This document shows, in pieces, positions 18,584 to 26,836 of a DNA stretch of 64,000 bases. The stretch is from Arthrobacter sp. Soc17.1.1.1. Lineage in GTDB: Bacteria; Actinomycetota; Actinomycetes; Actinomycetales; Micrococcaceae. Position numbers and translations under genes: made by a program. Within the stretch, counting starts at the first letter, position 1; the number at the start of each line of letters is the position of its first letter. Below the pieces are notes generated by a model. It searched no databases. It saw only the letters and a program-made list of their open reading frames with translations, and had not been told where the DNA came from. The DNA is taken from the NCBI RefSeq assembly GCF_036867195.1, contig NZ_JBAJII010000001.1:3348001-3412000 (forward strand), given 5' to 3'.

Positions 18584-19982
18584 GGGTGGGCCGCGATTCG
18601 GGCAGCTGGAGGAGGTGGACGTGCGGGCGTCGCGTCCGGTCGATCCGCCGGGTGGCGGCCGCCCAGCCGAGGTAGAGCAGCGCGGAGAGCACGAAGGTGG
18701 GGATGGTGGCGCCGATGGGGCTCGGCACCACGTAGGTCAGGAGCAGGGAGGCGCCTGCTCCGACGAGCCACACCAGGACGGCCGCGACGTTGACGCCGCC
18801 GGTGTACCAGTACTCCCCGCCCCGGGCCTGCAGGATGTCCCGCCCGTAGTGGCGTGACCGCACCAGGTAGTAGTCCACGATCATGATGGCGAACACCGGG
18901 ATGAACAGCGCCCCGATGACCGTGAGGAACGCCGTGAACCGGTCGAGGAGGGCGAGCCAGGTGGAGCCGAGGATCGAGACCGCGCCGAGGATGATCGCCG
19001 TCGGCAGGAACGTGATCCTGCGTGAGGGCGTCATGTTCACCACCGAGGCCACCATGCCGTAGACCACCATGGTGTTCGTGGCCATGACGGACAGGAAGAT
19101 CACGACGGCCACCGGCGCACCGAAGGCGGCGACGATCACGGTCGGATCGAACGGCACCGCCTCGCCGCCGTCGAGCACCACGTAGCCGATGGCGGTGGCC
19201 CCCAGCGTCATGGCGAGCACGGTGGACAGCGTGTACCCGATGCCGGAACCGATGATCCCCGCGCGCTGCGTCCGGGCGAGGCGGTTGAACTCGGCGGACA
19301 GGACGGTCCAGGAGATCGCGGTCGCGATCACGACGTCGAGCGCGGCGACGGGCGTCCAGCCGGCCGCGGCGTCCTGCGGGATCGCGGAGAACTCCGCCGG
19401 GCTGTGCGCGAGGAACGCGACGGTGAAGACATACGCCATGAACGCGAGGATCACGAGGGCGAGCCATGGCTCGACGCGCGCGATGCCGGTGTGGCCGAAG
19501 ACCGCCAGGCACACCACGAGCAGCTGGCACAGGACCGAGAACAGGACGGGGCTCGAGAAGCCGGTGGCCTGCTCGACGAGGAAGTTCACCGTGACCCCGG
19601 CGAGCATCGCCTGCACCCAGCTCCAGCCCATGAGGGTCACCACGTTCGCGGCGACGGGCAGGAAGGACCCGCGGAGGCCGAAGGACCCCTTGGTGAGCGA
19701 CATCGTGGGCAGGCCGGTGCGGGTGCCCATGTTGCCGACCAGCACGAGGACCGAACCGCCGATCAGGGTGCCCAGGACGATCATGCCCACGGCGAGCCCC
19801 CAGCTGATGCCGGGCACGAACAGCGTCCCCGTCAGCAGGGTCGTGACGACGAGGTTCGCCGCCAGCCAGATCATCCCCATGCGCGCGGTTCCGAGGGTGC
19901 CGCGGAGGGGTCCGTAGCCGTCGGAGTTCTTGTCGAGGTGGTTCGACAGGCGCCGGTAGGCCGAGGTGGTGGTGTCGGTCAT
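18570..19982 (-). CDS. NCS1 family nucleobase/hydantoin/allantoin permease
   Basis: 470 residues, about 12 membrane helices. Family features: LVVTTLLTGTLFVPGISW in helix 1, GLPTMSLTKGSFGLRGSFLP (the NCS1 substrate/cation region) and VFAIMIVDYYLVRSRHY near the end. It should be a cation-coupled importer of a purine, pyrimidine, hydantoin or related ring. It overlaps both neighbours by a few bases (ATGA with the NTF2-like gene upstream), forming a three-gene operon. Confidence 0.92.
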   Translation of the reverse strand: MTDTTTSAYRRLSNHLDKNSDGYGPLRGTLGTARMGMIWLAANLVVTTLLTGTLFVPGISWGLAVGMIVLGTLIGGSVLVLVGNMGTRTGLPTMSLTKGSFGLRGSFLPVAANVVTLMGWSWVQAMLAGVTVNFLVEQATGFSSPVLFSVLCQLLVVCLAVFGHTGIARVEPWLALVILAFMAYVFTVAFLAHSPAEFSAIPQDAAAGWTPVAALDVVIATAISWTVLSAEFNRLARTQRAGIIGSGIGYTLSTVLAMTLGATAIGYVVLDGGEAVPFDPTVIVAAFGAPVAVVIFLSVMATNTMVVYGMVASVVNMTPSRRITFLPTAIILGAVSILGSTWLALLDRFTAFLTVIGALFIPVFAIMIVDYYLVRSRHYGRDILQARGGEYWYTGGVNVAAVLVWLVGAGASLLLTYVVPSPIGATIPTFVLSALLYLGWAAATRRIDRTRRPHVHLLQLPESRPTHADH

Positions 19983-20401
19983 GATGCGCTCTCCTCAGGG
20001 GCAGCGGCGGGAAGGGGGCTCAGGTGCTCGTGGACGGCGTGGAGGGCGGTCCCGGAGCGGCGGAACACGATCGTCTCGCGTTCCCGGGTGGTATCGGAGA
20101 CACCGCCGACGGCCGTGGTGGTCCTGACGTCGTGGGTGAACACGGCCGTGTCGCCGAGGAGCTGCACCCGCGGATTGCTGCTGATGCACCCGGTGACGCG
20201 CCAGCCGTCGGCGAGCCAGCCGGCCCAGAGCTGCTCGTAGTCCGCCCTGCTGTCCAGCCGGCGGGGTTCCGTGTGGAACACGAACGTCGCATCCTCCGCG
20301 AAGCACCCGAAGTAGGCGCGGGTGTCCGTGGCCCGGAAGGCATCGACCAGGGCAGTCGCCGCAGCGAGGACGTCCTCGTCGGTCAGGTTCTCGTTCGGCA
20401 T
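19979..20401 (-). CDS. SnoaL/NTF2-like protein
   Basis: 140 residues, cone-shaped NTF2 fold: TALVDAFRATDTRAYFGCFA, ADYEQLWAGWL, GDTAVFTHDVRT, HAVHEHLSPLP. Such proteins may be small enzymes or scaffolds. Start 20401 follows AGAGGG by five bases; its stop overlaps the permease start. First gene of the operon with the NCS1 permease and the cyclase, suggesting a role in the same heterocycle pathway. Confidence 0.85.
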   Translation of the reverse strand: MPNENLTDEDVLAAATALVDAFRATDTRAYFGCFAEDATFVFHTEPRRLDSRADYEQLWAGWLADGWRVTGCISSNPRVQLLGDTAVFTHDVRTTTAVGGVSDTTRERETIVFRRSGTALHAVHEHLSPLPAAAPEESAS

Positions 20402-20421
20402 GCAGCCCTCTTCCGTCCTCC

Positions 20422-20450
20422 TGTTGTCCCCCAGTGAACATTTGTTGTCC
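20422..20450. promoter_or_regulatory. Direct repeats TGTTGTCC spaced by two helical turns
   Basis: TGTTGTCC at 20422-20429 and 20443-20450, 21 bases apart, 20-50 bases upstream of the NTF2-like gene. Same-face spacing suggests a regulator binding site; the regulator is unknown. Confidence 0.4.
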
Positions 20451-20589
20451 GGGTGATCATGGGTGACGCACACCACGAATGTCAATGAGGAGCCGTCCCG
20501 CGGGAGCCGGGAACGACGGCGGGGTGGAGCGCCCGGCAGGCCGTGCGGTCCGTGCGGTCCGGCCCGACGCACCCGCAGGCCTGCGTTGC

Positions 20590-20595
20590 TAGGGT
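20590..20595 (+). promoter_or_regulatory. -10 box of a leaderless SDR transcript
   Basis: TAGGGT six bases before ATG 20602, without a Shine-Dalgarno sequence. Confidence 0.5.
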
Positions 20596-20601
20596 TGCAG
20601 C

Positions 20602-21300
20602 ATGTCCTCGAACCCCGTCGCCCTCATCACCGGTGCATCCCGCGGCATCGGCCGCGCCATCGCCGACGAGCTCGCCTCCAGCCATCACCTGCTGCTCGGC
20701 GGACGCGACCTGACCGCCCTCGCGGACCTGTCGTCATCGTTCCCGTCCGCCGAGCCGTTCGCGGCCGAGCTGCGCGACGCCGGCCAGGTGGCTGCCGCCG
20801 TCGCCGGCATCCCGCGGATCGACGTGCTCGTCCACTCGGCAGGCGTGCTGCGCATGGGCTCCGTGGCGGAGCTGTCCGACGACGCCTGGCGCGAGAGCTT
20901 CGAGGTCAACGTCTTCGCGGTGGCCGCGCTCACCCGGGCGCTGCTGCCGGCGCTGCGCGCGGCGCACGGCCAGGTGATCACCATCAACAGCGGCTCGGGG
21001 TACAGCTCGGGAGCGGGTTCGGCCGTGTACAGCGGCACGAAGTTCGCGCTGCGTGCGTTCACGGACGCCCTCCGGGAGGAGGAGCGTCCGCACGGCGTGC
21101 GGGTCAGTTCCATCCACCCCGGGCGGGTCGCGACCGACATGCAGGAGGAGCTGCACGCCTGGGAGGGCAAGGACTACCGGCCCGCGGCGTGGATCCAGCC
21201 GGACCAGGTGGCCAAGGCCGTCCGGCTCGCGGTCGACGCCTCGCCGGAATCGACCATCGAGTCCCTCAGCATCCGTCCGTCGGGCATCGCGCTCGGCTGA
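20602..21300 (+). CDS. Short-chain dehydrogenase/reductase
   Basis: 232 residues, classical SDR. Cofactor motif TGASRGIGRAI (residues 10-20), VLVHSAG, active-site Ser in TINSGSGYSSG and YSGTK (Y-x-x-x-K) near residue 147. Close to the small SDRs annotated as YdfG or sepiapterin-reductase-like; substrate unknown. Probably leaderless. Confidence 0.92.
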   Translation: MSSNPVALITGASRGIGRAIADELASSHHLLLGGRDLTALADLSSSFPSAEPFAAELRDAGQVAAAVAGIPRIDVLVHSAGVLRMGSVAELSDDAWRESFEVNVFAVAALTRALLPALRAAHGQVITINSGSGYSSGAGSAVYSGTKFALRAFTDALREEERPHGVRVSSIHPGRVATDMQEELHAWEGKDYRPAAWIQPDQVAKAVRLAVDASPESTIESLSIRPSGIALG

Positions 21301-21364
21301 CGCCACGACCGGGCGCGCTGACGCGGACCCGGACGGGGTCGGCCGACGTGGGGTCGCCCGCGGC

Positions 21365-21393
21365 GGGACAGGTGCCGTGCAGGGACAGGTGCC
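21365..21393. repeat. 12-base direct repeat between convergent genes
   Basis: GGGACAGGTGCC occurs at 21365-21376 and 21382-21393, between the SDR and VOC genes. No hairpin terminator is obvious here. Confidence 0.6.
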
Positions 21394-21394
21394 C

Positions 21395-21745
21395 TCAGGC
21401 GTGCCCGGCCACATCGAACCCGTTGCCCTGGGGGTCGGCGAGCGTGACCCACCGGAAGTTCTCGTCGCCCCGGCGCCCGATCAGGCTCGCCCCGGCCGTC
21501 AGCAGGCGGTCCACCTCGGCGTCGAGGTCGGACGCCGACAGGTCGAGGTGGATCCTGTTCTTGCCGGGAGTCGGCTCGTCGACCTTCTGGAATGCCAGCA
21601 TCACCGGCAGCCCGCCGCCCTCGAGCACCACGAACCAGCCGTCGTTGGTCTGCGTGATGTCCGCTCCGGTCTGCTCGGCCCACCACCGGGCGAGCGATTC
21701 GGCGTCCGTGGTGTCGATCGTGATCATGCCCAGTGTGAGTGTCAC
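21395..21745 (-). CDS. VOC (glyoxalase/bleomycin resistance) family protein
   Basis: 116 residues, a single VOC module pair: LGMITIDTTDAESLARWW, NRIHLDLSASDLDAEVDRLL, WVTLADPQGNGFDVAG. Function unknown; family members bind metals or small ligands. The start is GTG 21745, six bases after TAGGAT, giving a leaderless message. Confidence 0.88.
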   Translation of the reverse strand: MTLTLGMITIDTTDAESLARWWAEQTGADITQTNDGWFVVLEGGGLPVMLAFQKVDEPTPGKNRIHLDLSASDLDAEVDRLLTAGASLIGRRGDENFRWVTLADPQGNGFDVAGHA

Positions 21746-21751
21746 GCGGAC

Positions 21752-21757
21752 ATCCTA
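21752..21757 (-). promoter_or_regulatory. -10 box of a leaderless VOC transcript
   Basis: TAGGAT on the minus strand, six bases before GTG 21745. Confidence 0.55.
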
Positions 21758-21833
21758 CGGGCGCCGGGGTCCGGAGGGAACGGGCCCGGAACGAGCGCGT
21801 CACGCGCGTCGCCCGCGGCGTCCGCGGCGTCCG

Positions 21834-22640
21834 TCAGGACCGGTGGACCACGCGCGGCCTCCCGAACTGCGTCTGCACACCCGGTGAGAACAGGACCGAT
21901 TCCGGTGGTCCCTCCACCTGGATCCCCGCGGCGGCCAGCAGCCCGTCGTCGAGCTCCGTCAGCGTGGCGGGACGGACCGGCCACGGGGTGTGTGTGTTCG
22001 GGATGTAGAGGGTGCGGCGGCCGAAGGTGCTGTGCAGGCCGAAGCGCGCCGTGAGCTCCAGCGACAGCGTGTCCGCCGCGGTCGCCCCCTGGTCGGGACG
22101 CACGGCGAACCGGGACGCGGCCTGGCGTCCGTACCGCACGACGTCGTACCCGTACTCCCTCCGGCCGCCGTTCCCGCGCGTCGACGGCGAGCACCTGGAC
22201 CAGACGTAGGGGATGCCGCCGGCCCGTGCGGCGAGCACGACGGCGAGGCGCGAGGCGTCGAGGGTCACGAACACGACGCCGCGGGTGCCGTCCGGCCCCC
22301 GCGAGTAGAGGCGCACGTTGATCTCGGTGAAGAACCCGAAGTAGGGCACCGGCAGGCCCTTGCCGAGTCCTGCGCCGATCATCCGGAAGCCGATCAGGCC
22401 GACCCACGAGGAGCCGTCCACCTCGTCGGGCACGACGCCGGGCGGCATGTACCGGGCGACGGCACCGGCGTCGATGCGCCAGTGCAGGAACACCGCGTCG
22501 GCCCAGAACTGATCCATGATGACGGGCCGCGGCAGTTCGGGGGGGAGATGCCACGCCGGGTCCCGGTAGTCCGCCCCCCTGCGCGGCGGAGTCGAACCGG
22601 ACGCGGACCCCGGCGGCACGACGTCCCGGTCAGAACGCAT
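21834..22640 (-). CDS. DUF2071 (YqjF family) protein
   Basis: 268 residues. After a Pro/Arg-rich N-terminal stretch, residues about 42-260 match DUF2071: MDQFWADAVFLHWRIDAGAV, YMPPGVVPDEVDGSSWVGLI, FTEINVRLYSRGPDGTRGVV, LYIPNTHTPWPV. No known enzymatic activity. The start at 22640 overlaps the end of the spore-photolyase-like gene by 11 bases, so the two are likely co-translated. Confidence 0.87.
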   Translation of the reverse strand: MRSDRDVVPPGSASGSTPPRRGADYRDPAWHLPPELPRPVIMDQFWADAVFLHWRIDAGAVARYMPPGVVPDEVDGSSWVGLIGFRMIGAGLGKGLPVPYFGFFTEINVRLYSRGPDGTRGVVFVTLDASRLAVVLAARAGGIPYVWSRCSPSTRGNGGRREYGYDVVRYGRQAASRFAVRPDQGATAADTLSLELTARFGLHSTFGRRTLYIPNTHTPWPVRPATLTELDDGLLAAAGIQVEGPPESVLFSPGVQTQFGRPRVVHRS

Positions 22641-23697
22641 AGCGGATCCGGCAGTAGGGCAGCTCGTCCGCGGCGAGGCGGAGGAACCCGTCGAGGTAGC
22701 CGCGCTTCTCGTAGGCGATGTAGCGCACATTCGTGAAACCGTTCTGCGACTGCTTGGTCTCCTGGAGGTCCGGCCTCCACAGGATCTCCTCGGCCTGCGG
22801 GTGCCAGCCCAGGTTGACCTCGTGCAGCTGCTGGTTGTGCGTGAGGAAGATGACCTCGGCCGCGAGCTGCTGCTTCGCGGCCTGCGACAGCGCGGCGTCG
22901 AGCTGCCGGAAGAGCTCGCGCCAGTCCGCCTGCCAGCCGGGCGTGACGATCACCGGTGAGAAGTTGACGTGCACCTCGTAGCCGGCCTCCACGAAGTCGT
23001 TGATCGCCGCGATCCGCTCGCTGACGGGGGTGGTCCGCACGTCCACGGTCTTCGCGAGCCGCTCGGGCATGAGCGAGAAGCGGACGCGCGTGCGTGCCTG
23101 CGGGTCCCAGGCGAGCATGTCGCGGTTCACGTACTTGGTGGCGAAGGACAGCTTCGCGGTGGGCAGGTCCCGGTACAGGTCCACGAGGTCCTGCACGTTG
23201 TCGCTGACGAGCGCGTCCACGGAGCAGTCGCTGTTCTCCCCGATGTCGTACACCCAGGCGTGCTCGTCGCACTGGTTGGGTTCCAGCTTGATGCCCTGGC
23301 GGGCCACGTGGCGCTCGAGGTACCCGCTGATCTGATCGATGTTGGCGAACACCGTGATGGGGTTGCTGTAGCCCTTGTGGCGGGGCACGTAGCAGTAGGC
23401 GCACGCCATGGCACAGCCGTTCGCCGTGGACGGGGCGATGAAGTCCGCGGACCGGCCGTTCGGCTTGGCCGTGAGGCTCTTCTTGACGCCGATGATCAGC
23501 GCCTCGGTCTTGATGCGGACCCAGCGCCGCACGTTCGCCTCGTCGCCGCTGAGCTCGGGGATGCGCCAGTGGCTGGCGACCTCGACGACGTCAGCGTCGG
23601 GCCATCGCGCGATGATCTCCTTGCCGCGCGGGAGCTCGGCGGCGGCCGGTTCCACGTAGATCCGGCTGATCTGGAGCAACTTGCTGGCCTGGAGCAT
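22630..23697 (-). CDS. Spore photoproduct lyase family radical SAM protein
   Basis: 355 residues. A radical SAM CxxxCxxC cluster motif is formed by C95, C99 and C102 (CAMACAYC) in the context TANGC...YVPRHKGY typical of spore photoproduct lyases. Two further cysteines, C143 and C158 (GENSDCSVD), are candidates for the hydrogen-donating Cys of SplB. Conserved LSFATKYVNRD and RVRFSLMPERLA follow. The expected reaction is repair of a UV thymine lesion or an unknown radical reaction. GAGAGG precedes the start. Followed, with overlap, by the DUF2071 gene. Confidence 0.88.
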   Translation of the reverse strand: MLQASKLLQISRIYVEPAAAELPRGKEIIARWPDADVVEVASHWRIPELSGDEANVRRWVRIKTEALIIGVKKSLTAKPNGRSADFIAPSTANGCAMACAYCYVPRHKGYSNPITVFANIDQISGYLERHVARQGIKLEPNQCDEHAWVYDIGENSDCSVDALVSDNVQDLVDLYRDLPTAKLSFATKYVNRDMLAWDPQARTRVRFSLMPERLAKTVDVRTTPVSERIAAINDFVEAGYEVHVNFSPVIVTPGWQADWRELFRQLDAALSQAAKQQLAAEVIFLTHNQQLHEVNLGWHPQAEEILWRPDLQETKQSQNGFTNVRYIAYEKRGYLDGFLRLAADELPYCRIRYAF

Positions 23698-23819
23698 ACG
23701 ACCTCTCGACGGTGCGGCTGTGCCGAAAGGATATCGGTCCGCACCGACACTTCTGGGCCGCCGGCTTCGGTCCTAGAGTGGGTACGGGGCCGCCCATGCC
23801 CCGGGAGAGGTGGTCGGGA

Positions 23820-24236
23820 ATGGCTGGACTCCGCACGCAGCCGACGGCGCAGGACCCCAAGGCCTTCATCGGCACGGTGACGCATCCGACGCGCCGCAGG
23901 GACGCCGAGGAGCTGCTCGAGCTGATGGGCCGGGTCACGGGTGAGACCGCCGTGATGTGGGGTCCGTCGATGATCGGTTTCGGCCGGTACCACTACCGGT
24001 ACGCGTCGGGCCACGAGGGTGACGCCCTGGCCGTCGGCTTCTCCCCGCGAGCGTCGGCCCAGGCCCTGTACGGGCTGCTCTCCGCGCCGGAGGCGGAGCT
24101 CCTGCTGCCGCGCCTCGGCCGGCACCGGCGGGGCGCCGGATGCCTGTACCTCACCTCCCTCGCCTCGGTGGACACGGGCGTCCTCGAGGAGCTCGTGGAC
24201 ACCGGCTACCGGTTCACCATGGGGCAGTCGGCGTGA
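23820..24236 (+). CDS. DUF1801 domain protein
   Basis: 138 residues, YdhG/DUF1801-like fold: FIGTVTHPTRRRDAEELLEL, MWGPSMIGFGRYHYRYASGH, ALAVGFSPRAS, GCLYLTSLASVDTGVLEELV. Function unknown. Start 23820 has GAGAGG about ten bases upstream and a TAGAGT -10 box at 23774-23779. The next gene begins four bases after its stop. Confidence 0.87.
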   Translation: MAGLRTQPTAQDPKAFIGTVTHPTRRRDAEELLELMGRVTGETAVMWGPSMIGFGRYHYRYASGHEGDALAVGFSPRASAQALYGLLSAPEAELLLPRLGRHRRGAGCLYLTSLASVDTGVLEELVDTGYRFTMGQSA

Positions 24237-24240
24237 TCGG

Positions 24241-24924
24241 ATGACACCGGACCGGGGCCCCGGGACGCCCTGGACGCCCTGGACACACGGCCACGGCATG
24301 GGTGACCGACGGCCGGTCGTCGTCGACCTCGGGGACCACGAGACGTCCGACGTCGCGCCCGCCTCCGGCGGCCGGAGGGGTGCCGCGTCCGCCCGGCCCC
24401 CCGCCCCGCCCGGCGGCGACTCGGCGGCCGCCGTCCCCACCGCGGAGGAGGCGCGTCCGCGGCGCCGCCGGACCGCATGGCTCGCGGCCGGCGTGGTGGG
24501 GCTGCTGGTCGTCGCCGCGAACCTGGTGCCCCGCGGTGAGGCGCCGCCACCGCTCGGGAAGGGCGTCGAGGTGCAGGACCGTCCGCTCGGGGTCTGCGAG
24601 GCCGTGGCCTTCGCGAACCAGACCGGCGGACTGCCGTCGAAACCCACGGTGCTGCCCGACCGGTCCAGCGGCTACTACGCCTATACCGACCCGGCGACCC
24701 GCGCCGCGGTGGTGGTGGGCCTGACCTACCAGGACGGCACCGTGTCGCTCTGCCGGCCGGTCCGGGAGCCCGGGACGGGCAGCCCGCAGCCCCGCCAGCG
24801 CGAACTCCCCCTCCTCGGCAGGGGCGACACCTATGCCTACGAGATCCGGTCCGGTGGACTCACGCTCATCGGTGAGCGCTCGGCGGACGGCACCGTCACG
24901 CGCGACGGCGCGCCCGCGTCCTAG
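24241..24924 (+). CDS. Hypothetical membrane-anchored protein
   Basis: 227 residues, unrecognised. A Pro/Ala-rich cytoplasmic segment ends in RPRRRRTAWL, then one membrane helix (about 80-98, AAGVVGLLVVAANLV) and an extracytoplasmic domain of about 125 residues containing two cysteines (GVCEAV and SLCRPV) that could pair. An alternative start is ATG 24298. Its stop shares CTAG with the convergent GNAT gene. Reading frame supported by third-position GC bias; function unknown. Confidence 0.62.
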   Translation: MTPDRGPGTPWTPWTHGHGMGDRRPVVVDLGDHETSDVAPASGGRRGAASARPPAPPGGDSAAAVPTAEEARPRRRRTAWLAAGVVGLLVVAANLVPRGEAPPPLGKGVEVQDRPLGVCEAVAFANQTGGLPSKPTVLPDRSSGYYAYTDPATRAAVVVGLTYQDGTVSLCRPVREPGTGSPQPRQRELPLLGRGDTYAYEIRSGGLTLIGERSADGTVTRDGAPAS

Positions 24925-25499
24925 GCGTCGGCCCGCCGGCGCCACTCCTCGGCCAGGATGCCGTATCCCACCCCGTCCAGCCACCGTCCGGAGCGGTGCA
25001 GGGACGCGGCTCGCGTGCTCGATTCGCGCCGCATGCCCAGTCGCTCCATCAGGCGCCAGGAGGGCGTGTTGTCCGCGAAGCACTGTGCCACGACCCGCCG
25101 TACGCCGAGGTCCTCGAAGGCGAGCCGCAGCAGTTCCGCCGCGGCCTCCGTGGCGTACCCCTGCCCGGTGAACGCGGGATCGAGGGCCCAGCCGATCTCG
25201 GCCGTCGTCGCGCGCGCCCTGGCGGTGACCTCCACCTGGGCCACCGCGTCCTCGACGGCGAGGTACAGGTCCCCGATCAGGGTGCCGCCGAGTTCCAGGA
25301 CGTAGGTGGCGGCGAGGCGCTCGGGCTGTCGCAGCCGCTCGACGAACGCGTGCTCGTCCGACGGGTGCGTCGGGAGCCACTCTGAGACGGCGGCCAGCCT
25401 GCGATAGGCGAAGACCGACGGGAGGTCCGCGACCGCCGCGGGGCGGAGGGCGAGCCGCTCCGTGCGGACGGGCCAGCGCGTGGCGGGGAAGGACGTCAT
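24921..25499 (-). CDS. GNAT family N-acetyltransferase (RimJ/RimL type)
   Basis: 192 residues. RimJ/RimL-like layout: RTERLALRPAAVADLPSVFA, YVLELGGTLIGDLYL, AEIGWALDPAFTGQGYATEA with the acetyl-CoA Q/GxGxA/G loop, RVVAQCFADNTPSWRLMERL. Cytosolic; substrate unknown. Divergent from the MarR gene, sharing a 93-base promoter region with a 7-base inverted repeat. Confidence 0.92.
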   Translation of the reverse strand: MTSFPATRWPVRTERLALRPAAVADLPSVFAYRRLAAVSEWLPTHPSDEHAFVERLRQPERLAATYVLELGGTLIGDLYLAVEDAVAQVEVTARARATTAEIGWALDPAFTGQGYATEAAAELLRLAFEDLGVRRVVAQCFADNTPSWRLMERLGMRRESSTRAASLHRSGRWLDGVGYGILAEEWRRRADA

Positions 25500-25542
25500 G
25501 CGGACATCATTCCCCGCGCCGGCCGGAGGACCGAACGCGCAA

Positions 25543-25572
25543 TCAGTAGTACACTAACTATTAGGCTACTGA
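25543..25572. promoter_or_regulatory. Inverted repeat upstream of the OhrR-like gene
   Basis: TCAGTAG (25543-25549) and CTACTGA (25566-25572), perfect seven-base arms with a 16-base AT-rich spacer, 20 bases before GTG 25593. A fitting operator for MarR autoregulation. Confidence 0.55.
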
Positions 25573-25592
25573 CGATTGGAGGCGGACGCACC

Positions 25593-26096
25593 GTGGAGAC
25601 GACCCTCGACGACGACCTCCTGCTCGAGCGCCAGCTGTGCTTCGCCCTGTCCGTGGCATCGAGGAGCGTGGTGGGCGCCTACCGGCCCGTGCTCGAGCAG
25701 CTCGACCTGACCCACCCGCAGTATCTCGTGATGCTCGCCCTGTGGGAGGAGAGCCCCCGCACGGTCCGGGACGTCGGCCGGGCGCTCGCCATGGAGTCGG
25801 CGACCCTCTCCCCCATGCTGAAGCGACTCGAATCCCAGGGGCTGCTCACCCGCACCCGCGTGCCCGGCAACGAACGGGCCCTCGCCGTGGACCTCACGCC
25901 GGCGGGACGCGACCTCCGCGCCGCCGCGCGCAGGGTGCCCGCCACCATGATGGAGCGGCTCGGGCTCACGCGCGAGCAGGTGGAGGCACTGAACGGAGCC
26001 ATGCACGACATCATCCGCGCCACGGGGACCGAGCTCCCGGGCTCCCCCCGCGGTACGGATGCCATCCGCACGACACCAGGAGAGACCTCGGAATGA
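25593..26096 (+). CDS. MarR family regulator, OhrR-like
   Basis: 167 residues, winged helix. The N-terminal RQLCFAL places C16 at the peroxide-sensing cysteine of OhrR, and YRPVLEQLDLTHPQYLVMLA, ESATLSPMLKRLESQGL and RALAVDLTPAG match the family. Of the two tyrosines that stabilise the reduced Cys, Y30 (GAYRP) is kept but the first is Ser (FALS). The start is GTG with GGAGG ten bases upstream. No ohr gene is adjacent; the next gene overlaps by ATGA. Predicted sensor of organic peroxides or hypochlorite. Confidence 0.87.
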   Translation: METTLDDDLLLERQLCFALSVASRSVVGAYRPVLEQLDLTHPQYLVMLALWEESPRTVRDVGRALAMESATLSPMLKRLESQGLLTRTRVPGNERALAVDLTPAGRDLRAAARRVPATMMERLGLTREQVEALNGAMHDIIRATGTELPGSPRGTDAIRTTPGETSE

Positions 26097-26305
26097 GCAA
26101 GAAGGAACCGCTGTCCGCGCGCTTCATGACCGCCACGGGAAAGCTGCGCATGTTCTTCGGGCCCGCTGCCCGCGGCACCACCACGGGCCCCATCGTGTAC
26201 CGCGACGACGAGGCGCACCGACGGCGGCAGGAGGAACTGCAGCAGTGGACGGTGGTGCGGAACCCGGACGGCTCCACCTACCTCACCACCCGGCAGGAGC
26301 CGTAA
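26093..26305 (+). CDS. Hypothetical protein coupled to the MarR gene
   Basis: 70 residues, basic and hydrophilic (ARFMTATGKLRMFFGPAARG, then HRRRQEELQQWTVVRNPDGS). Not recognised. Its start overlaps the MarR stop (ATGA) and CAGGAGAG lies upstream, so translation is coupled to the regulator. Confidence 0.7.
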   Translation: MSKKEPLSARFMTATGKLRMFFGPAARGTTTGPIVYRDDEAHRRRQEELQQWTVVRNPDGSTYLTTRQEP

Positions 26306-26416
26306 CCGGCAGACCCCCGGGGTCCGGACGACGTGCCCCGGGCGTCGACGCAGGCGGGTTTCGGAATTCCTGCGTCGGACCTGGCGTAGAGCGGCCACTG
26401 CAGGTGGCAGACTGTC

Positions 26417-26431
26417 CATGACAATGTCATG
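26417..26431. promoter_or_regulatory. Perfect palindrome CATGAC-AAT-GTCATG
   Basis: Fifteen-base palindrome 49 bases before the start of the small gene at 26480. Likely operator; regulator unknown. Confidence 0.45.
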
Positions 26432-26479
26432 TGCCCTTGGCAACCACTGGGCGCATTCCTGACCGAGCAAAGGTCCTCC

Positions 26480-26809
26480 ATGAGTACACAGTGCCCGTCT
26501 GCGCCCGCGTCCCTCGACGCCGCAGACCTCTCCCGGACCACGCTCCTCGTGGCCGGCGTCCGCGCCGCGCAGGATGCCGGGGCCGAAGCCGACCGGCTGG
26601 CCGCCGAGTCGGCCGAACTCCTCGACACCCTCGAGCAGACCATCGAGCGCCTCGCCTTCGCCCATCACGGGTGCATCCCCGCCGTCGAGGACCGGCAGGC
26701 CGACGACGAGGCCTTCGAGTGGGTCCGGCAGTCCCTCGAGGACATCTCGGCGACGCTGCGCGGGCTGGCACTCGGCCGTGCGGGATCCTGGCACACCGGG
26801 GCCCGGTAG
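26480..26809 (+). CDS. Hypothetical helical protein
   Basis: 109 residues, unrecognised, Ala/Glu-rich and probably mostly helical (AAESAELLDTLEQTIERLAF, EWVRQSLEDISATLRGL), with single cysteines near each end. The start at 26480 has only a weak AAGG site. Ends in a convergent arrangement with the glycosylase-like gene. Confidence 0.65.
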   Translation: MSTQCPSAPASLDAADLSRTTLLVAGVRAAQDAGAEADRLAAESAELLDTLEQTIERLAFAHHGCIPAVEDRQADDEAFEWVRQSLEDISATLRGLALGRAGSWHTGAR

Positions 26810-26817
26810 TCCCCGTC

Positions 26818-26836
26818 ACCGGCCCGAGCGGCCGGT
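26818..26836. terminator. Short hairpin between convergent genes
   Basis: ACCGGCC (26818-26824) and GGCCGGT (26830-26836) with loop CGAGC; it overlaps the stop codon of the glycosylase-like gene. Confidence 0.45.

Noticed and set aside
24214-25380. 388-codon minus-strand open frame overlapping the GNAT gene and the plus-strand membrane protein gene
   Set aside because: Arg/Gly-rich composition and conflict with the GNAT gene, whose motifs are clear in another frame.
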